A DNA stretch of 13,073 nucleotides, from positions 1-13,073 of the forward strand of contig JAZNGA010000023.1 of the NCBI GenBank assembly GCA_045576235.1, read 5' to 3'. The stretch comes from SIG437 sp045576235. GTDB lineage: Bacteria > Bacillota > Clostridia > UBA1381 > UBA9506. Positions 1 to 6,267 of this stretch are shown piece after piece. The notes under the pieces were generated by a model that saw only the letters and a list, made by a program, of their open reading frames with translations, did no database searches and had not been told where the DNA came from. The stretch's first letter is position 1; each line of letters starts with the position of its first letter. Made by a program: the position numbers and the translations under genes.

Positions 1-94
1 ATTGATTTCCTATTTCTCTTTCTGTTAATCCCTGCGATTTTAGTTCTAATATCTCTTTTTCATATTCTTTTATGTGTATGTAACTTCTGGGCAT
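1..94 (-). CDS. IS3-family transposase OrfA, N-terminal fragment (runs off left edge)
   Basis: The gene starts with ATG at 94-92 and gives 31 codons before the window ends. The visible peptide begins MPRSYIHIKEYEKEILELKS and continues QGLTEREIGNQ. This is the basic start plus first helix-turn-helix typical of OrfA of IS3-family (IS150-like) transposases, whose HTH binds the element's terminal repeats. The start is supported by TAGGAGG (109-103, minus) eight bases upstream. OrfB, the DDE catalytic part and the other end of the element lie outside the window, so completeness cannot be judged. Family assignment rests on recognition of the N-terminal pattern only. Confidence 0.72.
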   Translation of the reverse strand, partial: MPRSYIHIKEYEKEILELKSQGLTEREIGNQ

Positions 95-188
95 AAAAAA
101 TACCTCCTATGGTTTTGGTTTCATTATACCATAGGAGGCTCATTTTTTCTATTGTCTGTTTTTACTGGTTCTGTTCAAAATGAGTTCA
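95..188 (-). mobile_element. Probable terminal (5') part of the IS element
   Basis: Read on the minus strand, a TGA-starting sequence (TGAACTCATTTTGAACAG, from 188) precedes the transposase promoter and could be the terminal inverted repeat, since IS3-family ends usually begin with TG. It lies in a small palindrome, CAAAATGA-GT-TCATTTTG (178-193 plus flanks). The other end and target duplication are not in the window, so the boundary is a guess. Confidence 0.35.
103..138 (-). promoter_or_regulatory. Promoter and RBS-sequestering hairpin of the IS transposase
   Basis: Perfect 10-bp inverted repeat CCTCCTATGG (103-112) / CCATAGGAGG (129-138). One arm contains the transposase Shine-Dalgarno. 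A TATAAT -10 box lies on the minus strand at 128-123, inside the loop and arm, with only a weak -35 (TAGAAA). Transcripts from this -10 would start near 116 and lack the distal arm, leaving the RBS free. Read-through transcripts from flanking DNA would carry both arms and fold the RBS shut. This matches the known strategy of insertion sequences for avoiding activation by external transcription. Confidence 0.55.
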
Positions 189-240
189 TTTTGCCACAGC
201 TCCTTTTTTTTAATATATTAGTTTGTTTTTTTGAGAATCA

Positions 241-264
241 GGCTTTTTCAAAAGCCCGTTTTTT
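241..264 (+). terminator. Rho-independent terminator, plus-strand oriented
   Basis: The hairpin GGCTTTT-TC-AAAAGCC (241-256) is followed by CG and a T6 run (259-264). The T tract is on the plus strand. On the minus strand the same hairpin is followed by TGATTCTC with no U run, so it is a poor terminator for the operon ending at 263. No plus-strand gene precedes it now; it may be left over from a gene displaced by the insertion sequence, or block plus-strand transcription from entering the operon antisense. It overlaps the ZIP stop codon. Confidence 0.5.
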
Positions 265-1018
265 AACCTAAGTAAAAATCCATTATAAGCATCAGCGCAA
301 ATCCTGCAAGCAGGGCATAGGTTGCTCCGCGAGTGCCTTCGTGGTGAGTTTCAGGAATCATCTCATCACTTATGACATAGAGCATCGTGCCGCCTGCAAA
401 AGCAAGGGCAAATGGCAAAACAGAATTTGAAATACTGACTGCAAAATAGCCAATAAATGTTCCGACGACTTCGACGAGACCTGTCATGAGCGCCGCAAAA
501 AGAGTTCTCTTTTTTGTCATACCGGCAGATAGCATTGGTGCAATAATGACCATGCCTTCAGGGATGTTCTGGGCTGCAATGCCGCCTGCGATTGTCAGAG
601 CCTCGCCAATATTATCCGTTCCGAATCCAACGCCTGCCGCAATTCCTTCGGGAAAATTGTGGATTGCAATAGCCATAACAAAAAGCAAAACCTTGCTGAG
701 CTTTTCGTTTTTTTCAGAATGATTTTCAATGTCAATTCCTGAAAGCCTGTGAAGATGAGGAATTGTCTTGTCGAGCAAGTTTAAAATGAGTGCTCCGCAA
801 AAAATGCCGATGATTGTGACATAAACAGAAAACGCGTTTCCTTCGTCAAGTGAAGGCATAATCAGTCCGAAAACAGCGGCGCAAAGCATAACGCCCGCGG
901 CAAACGATAAAATTATGTCGCTGAACTTATGGGAAATTTTCTTAAATGAAAACCCGATTATAGAACCAACCACAGTTGACATGCCAACTCCTAAAGCTGT
1001 CAGCAAAACAATTGTCAT
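263..1018 (-). CDS. ZIP-family (GufA-type) divalent metal transporter
   Basis: A 251-aa integral membrane protein of the ZIP family, which imports Zn2+ and other divalent metals into the cytoplasm. It shows the two metal-binding transmembrane signatures: HNFPEG at residues 120-125 and the variant QNIPEG at 150-155. A Glu lies in the next helix (LVEVVG, about 183), and a SDEMIPETHHEG segment at 217-228 is characteristic of bacterial GufA-like ZIPs. About eight hydrophobic segments are visible, with a charged, His-containing loop at 84-110 (HLHRLSG...ENHSEKNEK). The length is normal for the subgroup. The ATG at 1018 has GAGG upstream. It lies 21 bases downstream of the gatB stop, so it is probably the last gene of the T-box operon. 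The actual metal (Zn, Fe, Mn) cannot be told from sequence. Confidence 0.93.
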   Translation of the reverse strand: MTIVLLTALGVGMSTVVGSIIGFSFKKISHKFSDIILSFAAGVMLCAAVFGLIMPSLDEGNAFSVYVTIIGIFCGALILNLLDKTIPHLHRLSGIDIENHSEKNEKLSKVLLFVMAIAIHNFPEGIAAGVGFGTDNIGEALTIAGGIAAQNIPEGMVIIAPMLSAGMTKKRTLFAALMTGLVEVVGTFIGYFAVSISNSVLPFALAFAGGTMLYVISDEMIPETHHEGTRGATYALLAGFALMLIMDFYLG

Positions 1019-1039
1019 TTAAAAAACCTCGCTTATAGT

Positions 1040-2458
1040 TTATTTCAGCTTTTCTTCAAGCAGAGTTTTTATCATAGCAGGGTCGCCCGCGCCTTTTAGC
1101 TCTTTCATGCAAGCACCGAAAAGAGCCTGGAGAGCTTTGACTTTTCCGTTTTTAAAGTCGCTCACAGCCTGAGTATTTTCGCTGATTACTTTGTCTATCA
1201 CTGCAAGAATTGCAGAGTCGTCAAATTTCTTGTCAAGACCGTTTTCCTTGCAGAAAGCAACAGGGTCAACATCATCTTCAACGACAGCTATGAGGATTTT
1301 CTTTCCTGCATTTCGATTAATATCACCGCTATCGACCATTTTAATGACAGCATAGAGCTTTTCTGCTGTGATTGCAAGGTCATTTAAGGTCTTTCCGTCT
1401 TTTCGCAAAATTCCTGCGCAGTCGGTGAGAATCCACGCCGCGCCGTCTTTTGCATTTGCGCCCATAGCGACAATATCATCTAAAAGCTTGCTCACATTAT
1501 GGTTTGAAATGAGCATGTCGATTTCTTTGTCGGAAATTCCTGCAGCTCTGTAGTCTTCTGCCTTTTCATCAACTGCGGCAGGCTTTTCAGCCTTGATTTT
1601 TTCGAGCCACTCATCATCAATTATAATCGGCATTAGGTTTGCGTCAGGGAAATAGCGGTAGTCTGCTTCTGTTTCTTTATTACGCATCGCAAAGGTCTTG
1701 CCGCTTGCATCATCAAATCTTCTTGTTTCCTGAACGAGCTCCTCCGTCTCAAATTCCAAAGCATCAATGTGGCGCTGGGCTTCATAGCGGATTGCACGGT
1801 CAATAGCTTCAAAAGAGCTCATGTTTTTGATTTCGGTTCTGACTCCGAATTCTTCGCTTCCCTCAGGTCTCACGGAAATGTTGACATCGCATCTCATTGC
1901 GCCTTCTTCACATTCTGAAATGCCGCCTGAACGGAACATTGATTTGAGCTTGTTTAAATAGGAAACGACCTCTTCTGCGCTTCTGAAATCAGGCTGAGTG
2001 ACAATCTCGATAAGCGGAACGCTTGTTCTGTTGAAGTCAACATAAGAAACTTTTCCGCCGTGAACGAGCTTTCCTGCATCTTCTTCCATATGAATCTGCT
2101 TTATGCGGATGTTTCTTTCGCCTGATGATGTCTTTAATGTGACACAGCCGTTTGTGCAGATTGGGTGGTTTAACTGCGTTATCTGATATGCACACGGAAG
2201 GTCGGGATAGTAGTAGTTCTTTTTGTCAAAGGTCGTATATCTGCTGATGTCGCAATTGAGCATAAGACCTGCTGTGACAGCAAGCTCAATAACTCTTTTG
2301 TTCATAATGGGGAGCATTCCCGGCATGCCGCTGCAGGCAGGGCAGACACAGTCGTTTGGTTCTTTTGGGGAAGAATGACCGCCGCACGAACAGAATATTT
2401 TTGAGTTTGTGCTGAGCTCAACATGAGTTTCAAGTCCGATAACAAGTTCGTAGTTCAT
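1040..2458 (-). CDS. gatB: Asp/Glu-tRNA amidotransferase subunit B
   Basis: GatB is the kinase and transamidase subunit of GatCAB. It activates the side-chain carboxylate of Asp-tRNA(Asn) or Glu-tRNA(Gln) with ATP and replaces the phosphate with ammonia. The 472-aa product is full length. It shows GLETHVEL (8-15), the four zinc-ligand-type cysteines C23, C25, C39 and C42, the catalytic-cradle motif HMEEDAGK (123-130), DFNRTSVPLIEIVT (141-154), YRYFPDANLMPI (267-278) and a C-terminal helical/YqeY-like tail. I chose ATG 2458 over an upstream in-frame start at 2491 because the protein then begins MNYELVIGLETH like family members, with a purine-rich SD (AAGGAAGGG) upstream. It starts one base after the gatA stop, implying translational coupling. 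All GatB active-site motifs look intact, in contrast to the adjacent GatA-like subunit. Confidence 0.96.
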   Translation of the reverse strand: MNYELVIGLETHVELSTNSKIFCSCGGHSSPKEPNDCVCPACSGMPGMLPIMNKRVIELAVTAGLMLNCDISRYTTFDKKNYYYPDLPCAYQITQLNHPICTNGCVTLKTSSGERNIRIKQIHMEEDAGKLVHGGKVSYVDFNRTSVPLIEIVTQPDFRSAEEVVSYLNKLKSMFRSGGISECEEGAMRCDVNISVRPEGSEEFGVRTEIKNMSSFEAIDRAIRYEAQRHIDALEFETEELVQETRRFDDASGKTFAMRNKETEADYRYFPDANLMPIIIDDEWLEKIKAEKPAAVDEKAEDYRAAGISDKEIDMLISNHNVSKLLDDIVAMGANAKDGAAWILTDCAGILRKDGKTLNDLAITAEKLYAVIKMVDSGDINRNAGKKILIAVVEDDVDPVAFCKENGLDKKFDDSAILAVIDKVISENTQAVSDFKNGKVKALQALFGACMKELKGAGDPAMIKTLLEEKLK

Positions 2459-2459
2459 A

Positions 2460-3638
2460 TTATTCACCCTTCCTTTCAACTGAGTTTGCAAGGCTTAAAA
2501 GCGTGCTCTCGCCAAAATGCTTTCCTAAAAGCTGAACTCCGCAAGTCGTGAGAGCTGGGATTCCGATGAGATTTGCAAGCGATGTGAAAACGCTCTCGGA
2601 GAAAACTTTGCCGAATGCTTCGCTTATATCATAGCTTTCAAATGATGACTTGCTACAAACGGGAGTTAAGACTGCATCATAATTTTCCACGAGCTTTTCA
2701 AATTTTTCTTTAATCACACGGCGCACCTTTAAAGACTTGTCGTAGCAGTCTTCATAGCGGTTTTTCGATAAAACATCAGAGCCATATAAAATGACAGCTT
2801 TTGTCAGGAAGTTAAAGCCTTCCGTTCTTGAGTTGACATAGAGCTCATCGATGTTTTTATATTCTTTAGCGCGATGACCGAATTTAACTCCGTCATAGCG
2901 GGAAATGTTGTTGCATGTTTCTGCTGTCATAAGAATCTGCCATGCTGTGTTTGCTGCGTCAAACATATCTAAGGAAATTTCGCTGACGATTGCTCCGTTT
3001 TCTCGGAGGGCGTCAGAAAAGGCAACAATTTTTTCTTTTGTCTGGCTGTCTGCTGCATCAAAAAGCTCTTTTATGATGCAAACATTTTTTCCTTTAACAT
3101 CTGAAAGAGAGTAGTCATATGTTTCGTTTTTAAGGCTTGTTCCGTCTTTTTCATCGTGACCTGAAATGATTTCCATGATTTCTTTAATGCCTTGGGCGTC
3201 TTTGGCATAAACGCCGACTTGCTCTCCAGATGCGGCGCAGGATATCACTCCATAGCGTGAAACTGTTCCATAGGTTGGCTTTAAAAAGTCAACACCGGAT
3301 ATTGAAGCAGCACGCCTTGGAGCACCGTTTAAATCAACGCCCAAAGCAGCTTTAACGCTACCGCTTGAGACGAGCTCCGCTGCGGCGCCCTTCAAAGAGC
3401 TTTCCTTTTCCGCAAAGAAAGAAAACTCGCCGACAAGGTCGAGACCAAATTCGCCCACATGGGTCTTTCCTGAAACCTTGTAGCCCTTGCTCTCTAATCT
3501 TTCGACAGCTTCTGCGCTGAAAAGCGGCTTAAATCCGCTGAGCATTTTAGAGCCCGCACAAGCTAAAATATCTTTAACAAGAATAGTGTCGTCAACAGCG
3601 ATGTTTCCGCTGTCGCATTTAACTGCATAATATTTCAT
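2460..3638 (-). CDS. gatA: Shortened GatA-like amidotransferase subunit lacking the amidase serines
   Basis: A homologue of GatA, the amidase-signature subunit that hydrolyses glutamine to give GatB ammonia. The family is recognised from VKD (21-23, catalytic Lys position), GKTHVGEF (57-64), FLKPTYGTVSRYGV (118-131), GHDEKDGTS, CNNISRYDGVKFGHRA, SRTEGF and ANLIGIPAL. The active site is degenerate. The usual GGSSGGS loop is replaced by SSLKGAA, placing Leu82 at the cis-Ser. The usual DTGGSIRQPA is DLNGAPRRAA, placing Ala106 at the nucleophile; the codon is GCT at 3323-3321. The 24-residue spacing between these positions matches the family. It has 392 residues against about 485, lacking the N-terminal helical region, the loop before the SS motif and a C-terminal PCGF..GLPVG segment. 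ATG 3638 is preferred over GTG 3647 because GAGGTG overlapping the aspS stop is well spaced. A glutaminase-inactive structural subunit is inferred. Confidence 0.85.
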   Translation of the reverse strand: MKYYAVKCDSGNIAVDDTILVKDILACAGSKMLSGFKPLFSAEAVERLESKGYKVSGKTHVGEFGLDLVGEFSFFAEKESSLKGAAAELVSSGSVKAALGVDLNGAPRRAASISGVDFLKPTYGTVSRYGVISCAASGEQVGVYAKDAQGIKEIMEIISGHDEKDGTSLKNETYDYSLSDVKGKNVCIIKELFDAADSQTKEKIVAFSDALRENGAIVSEISLDMFDAANTAWQILMTAETCNNISRYDGVKFGHRAKEYKNIDELYVNSRTEGFNFLTKAVILYGSDVLSKNRYEDCYDKSLKVRRVIKEKFEKLVENYDAVLTPVCSKSSFESYDISEAFGKVFSESVFTSLANLIGIPALTTCGVQLLGKHFGESTLLSLANSVERKGE

Positions 3639-3648
3639 TTCACACACC

Positions 3649-5727
3649 TCACTTCACAAGTCTTGGCACCTGCCAGCTGTCTTCGCTTCGTTCAGGAGCG
3701 CCTTCTAAGAGGCTCTCTCTTGAAAACGGCTGACTGCGCACATCTTCACGCAAAACATTGGTCATCGGCATCACATGCACCATCGGCTCAACATTTTCTG
3801 TGTCAATATCTTTTAAACTCTGTTCTTTTTCTTTCATTCCGGCAAAGATGTTTTCCATGACCTTTTCTTCTTCGTCTGTCAGCGATAATTGATTGAGCTG
3901 CTGAGCGTTTGAAAAGGTCGAGCGCTTGCCTGCTGCCTGCTTTGATGAGGTGACAGTGCCTGACTGACGCTGCGCTAAAGCGCTTCCGCTTCCCAGAAGG
4001 TGAACATCTTCAAGCTGCTGATTTGTGACATCGCTTGGAGCGCCGAGCAAAAGGTCCTGAGCGTTTCCGTTCAAAGGGAAGGCTATGACATCAAGAATTT
4101 TTTCCTCATCTGTTAAGAGCATAACCATTCGGTCGATGCCGGGCGCCATGCCTGCGTGAGGCGGAGCGCCATATTGGAACGCTGTGTAGAGCGCGTTAAA
4201 GCGTTTTTTGAGCTCATCTTCAGAATAGCCCGCAATCTCAAATGCCTTTTTCATGATGTCAATGTCGTGGTTTCTGACTGCACCTGAAGCAAGCTCGATT
4301 CCGTTTCCGACAAGGTCATATTGATATGCTAAAATTTCAGTTGGAGCTTTGTTTAAAAGAGAGTCCATTCCGCCCTGCGGCATTGAGAACGGATTGTGAG
4401 TGAAGATTGTTTCGCCTGTTTCCTCGTCAATTTCATACATCGGGAAATCAACAATGAAGCAGAATTCAAAAGCATCTTCGTCAATCAAGTCGAGCTGTTC
4501 TGGTTTGGCAAGCCATGTTCTTATCATGCCGGCTTTTTTCTCTGTGTCGTTTTTCTTGTCGTCGCAGATGAAAAAGAGCGTTTCCCCTTCTTTAACTCCT
4601 GTGAGGCTCACAATTTCAGCCTTTTTCTCATCGCTTAAGAATTTAGCAATAGGTCCTGCGAAAACACCGTCTTTTAAAGTGATATATCCAAGACCGCCGA
4701 GACCAACTTCTGCCGATGTCGCAAACTTGAGTGAATCTTCAAAGAATTTTTTTGATTTTCCCTGACAATCTGCCACAATGCCGCGGACAGGCTTATCTTT
4801 AAAGGCAGGGAAGTCAACATCAGCGAAAAATGCTGTTAAGTCACAGATGATAAGCGGATTGCGAAGGTCAGGCTTATCGGAGCCATATTTCATCATGCTT
4901 TCTTCATATGTTATGCGGCGGAAAGGCTTTGGAGTTATTTTCTTATCTGAAAATGTTTTAAATGTGTCGTAAATCACATCTTCACAAACATCCAAAACTT
5001 CTTCCTGAGTTGCAAAAGCCATCTCAAAGTCGAGCTGGTAAAACTCACCGGGAGAACGGTCAGCGCGCGCGTCTTCATCACGGAAACAAGGAGCAACCTG
5101 AAAATATCTGTCAAAGCCCGACACCATCAGAAGCTGTTTAAACTGCTGCGGAGCCTGAGGCAGAGCGTAGAATTTTCCGGGGTGCTTTCTGCTGGGAACA
5201 AGGAAGTCTCTTGCGCCTTCAGGCGATGATGCAGTCAGGATGGGAGTCTGCATATCGAGAAAGCCCTTTTCTTCCATTTTATTTCTCAGATGACGGATAA
5301 TCTGCGAGCGTTTGACAAGATTATCGTGGTTTTTCGGATTACGAAGGTCAAGATAGCGATATTTCAAACGAAGCTCATCCTTGCTCGTTCTTGACGAACG
5401 GACATCAAACGGGAGCATGTTGAGGCTTTTTCCCAAAATGCTCAGAGTGTCAGCATAAAGCTCGACGCTTCCCGTGTCGATTTTTTCGTTGACAGTTTCG
5501 CTGTCACGCTTTCCAACAACACCGCTGACTGAAATAACTGTTTCGCGGTTGACATTTTTAATGAGATTTTCGTCGTGAATGACAACCTGTGTCACGCCTG
5601 TGTAGTCGCGAAGGTCGATAAATATAACGCCGCCGTGGTCACGAATGACATCAACCCAGCCTGCAAGCTGGACTGTTTTGCCGATGTGTTCGTCACGGAT
5701 GTCGTTACACATTAGAGTTCTATACAT
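3649..5727 (-). CDS. aspS-gatC: Aspartyl-tRNA synthetase fused to GatC
   Basis: A 692-aa fusion of bacterial-type AspRS (about residues 1-577) and a GatC-like domain (about 605-692), joined by a Ser/Gln/Ala-rich linker. AspRS charges tRNA with Asp. Visible parts are the OB-fold anticodon domain with GWVDVIRDHGG (23-33), class II motif 1 ending FLDMQTPIL, motif 2 FRDEDARADRSPGEF (215-229), the GAD insertion (about 300-430) and motif 3 GAPPHAGMAPGIDR (520-533). His31 in RDHGG (discriminating enzymes usually have Leu) suggests a non-discriminating AspRS that also makes Asp-tRNA(Asn). The GatC part shows LSLTDEEE (614-621), DTENVEPMVHVMP (642-654), TNVLREDV (656-663), LEGAPER (674-680) and VPRLVK at the end, all GatC hallmarks. 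No stand-alone gatC lies nearby. An AGGAGGT SD precedes ATG 5727, and a T-box leader lies upstream. The next gene begins 10 bases past the stop. Confidence 0.95.
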   Translation of the reverse strand: MYRTLMCNDIRDEHIGKTVQLAGWVDVIRDHGGVIFIDLRDYTGVTQVVIHDENLIKNVNRETVISVSGVVGKRDSETVNEKIDTGSVELYADTLSILGKSLNMLPFDVRSSRTSKDELRLKYRYLDLRNPKNHDNLVKRSQIIRHLRNKMEEKGFLDMQTPILTASSPEGARDFLVPSRKHPGKFYALPQAPQQFKQLLMVSGFDRYFQVAPCFRDEDARADRSPGEFYQLDFEMAFATQEEVLDVCEDVIYDTFKTFSDKKITPKPFRRITYEESMMKYGSDKPDLRNPLIICDLTAFFADVDFPAFKDKPVRGIVADCQGKSKKFFEDSLKFATSAEVGLGGLGYITLKDGVFAGPIAKFLSDEKKAEIVSLTGVKEGETLFFICDDKKNDTEKKAGMIRTWLAKPEQLDLIDEDAFEFCFIVDFPMYEIDEETGETIFTHNPFSMPQGGMDSLLNKAPTEILAYQYDLVGNGIELASGAVRNHDIDIMKKAFEIAGYSEDELKKRFNALYTAFQYGAPPHAGMAPGIDRMVMLLTDEEKILDVIAFPLNGNAQDLLLGAPSDVTNQQLEDVHLLGSGSALAQRQSGTVTSSKQAAGKRSTFSNAQQLNQLSLTDEEEKVMENIFAGMKEKEQSLKDIDTENVEPMVHVMPMTNVLREDVRSQPFSRESLLEGAPERSEDSWQVPRLVK

Positions 5728-5761
5728 AATATATACCTCCTGAAATTATAGTTTAAAATAG

Positions 5762-5794
5762 AAAAAGCCCCGGAAATATTAAAATATTTCCGGG
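5762..5794 (-). terminator. T-box-controlled intrinsic terminator
   Basis: A perfect 12-bp stem, CCCGGAAATATT / AATATTTCCGGG (5794-5769, two-base loop), is followed on the minus strand by GC and five Ts (5766-5762). It lies directly after the T-box sequence and competes with the antiterminator, 35 bases before the aspS-gatC start codon. Confidence 0.93.
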
Positions 5795-5974
5795 ACGAGT
5801 AAACAAAAATTTAACCCGCGGTGCCACCCGCATTGACATTTTTTTAAAATGTCCGCTTTTATGATATTAAACTGTGTTAAGCGGAGTGTTCCCAAGCTTA
5901 CTACTCATCTCAAATGCGCTTCCAGTCGATGACGCATTCTCCCTGGCAGACTTTCCACAAAAGCCGAGTCTCCG
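5762..5974 (-). promoter_or_regulatory. T-box leader (tRNA-sensing riboswitch) of the aspS-gatC operon
   Basis: On the minus strand the leader holds the canonical T-box sequence GGGTGGCACCGCGG (5829-5816). Its bulge TGGC would pair with an NCCA end carrying discriminator G73, as expected for tRNA(Asn), tRNA(Asp) and tRNA(Glu). Stem I is closed by CGGAG/CTCCG, with AGGGAG and GACTGGAAG-type distal elements on an AATGCG/CGCATT hairpin. Just before CTCCG lies GGGAACA: AAC (5890-5888) is the likely Asn specifier followed by a purine, and GAA (5891-5889) overlaps it. A second hairpin, GACATTTT/AAAATGTC (5853-5835), follows. Uncharged tRNA(Asn), and perhaps tRNA(Glu), should favour antitermination. 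Confidence 0.93.
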
Positions 5975-5980
5975 TTAATC

Positions 5981-6009
5981 ATTATAGCAAATCAGAAATT
6001 GTTTGTCAA
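5981..6009 (-). promoter_or_regulatory. Promoter of the T-box operon
   Basis: A perfect consensus sigma-A promoter on the minus strand: TTGACA (6009-6004), a 17-bp spacer and TATAAT (5986-5981). It is placed exactly upstream of T-box stem I, with a start point expected near 5974. Its strength suggests that expression is set mainly by the riboswitch. Confidence 0.92.
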
Positions 6010-6052
6010 TAATATTTTATCCGTAAATTTCAAGATTATGTTAAAGTGTCTA

Positions 6053-6080
6053 TTGAAAAAATGCCGAAAAGTAGTATAAT
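6053..6080 (+). promoter_or_regulatory. Promoter of the deacetylase-phosphatase unit
   Basis: TTGAAA (6053-6058), a 16-bp spacer and TATAAT (6075-6080) on the plus strand, divergent from the T-box promoter 44 bases away. The first recognised gene begins about 180 bases downstream, leaving a long untranslated or partly coding leader. Confidence 0.7.
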
Positions 6081-6238
6081 TAAATTGGGGGAAGAACTTT
6101 TCCTATATCGTTTGGAGAAATAGTCAGACCGACCTGCTATGGCCTGAAAGTGATGAGATGGAAATAATCGACGTCTCAAATGGTGGATTTACAGTTCAGG
6201 GAGAAGGAATTTTCGGAAGATTGTTTCAAGGAAATTAA
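6081..6238 (+). other. Unexplained open segment in the leader before the deacetylase gene
   Basis: One plus-strand frame stays open from just after the -10 box to TAA at 6236-6238 and ends SNGGFTVQGEGIFGRLFQGN. It has no upstream ATG. The only internal ATG is at 6158 (26 codons, MEIIDVSNGG...) and lacks a clear ribosome binding site. It could be the tail of a decayed gene, a short peptide or an untranslated leader. I do not recognise the sequence, and no known riboswitch fold is apparent. Confidence 0.2.
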
Positions 6239-6267
6239 ATTTTAATGATAAAAGGATGAAGCTTAAA

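Noticed and set aside
74..271. 65-codon plus-strand open frame
   Set aside because: It runs across the transposase start, hairpin and terminator with low-complexity Phe/Leu content, so it is not a plausible gene.
2459..2491. Upstream in-frame start giving gatB eleven extra residues
   Set aside because: The extra residues overlap the gatA coding end and do not resemble GatB. The ATG at 2458 gives the family N-terminus and has a suitable RBS.
3649..3915. AspRS tail as a frameshift artefact or random extension
   Set aside because: The tail carries several ordered GatC motifs in the same uninterrupted frame, and gatA follows directly, so a true fusion is the better explanation.
4400..4765. 121-codon plus-strand open frame
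   Set aside because: It is antisense to conserved AspRS sequence, with no RBS or recognisable domain.
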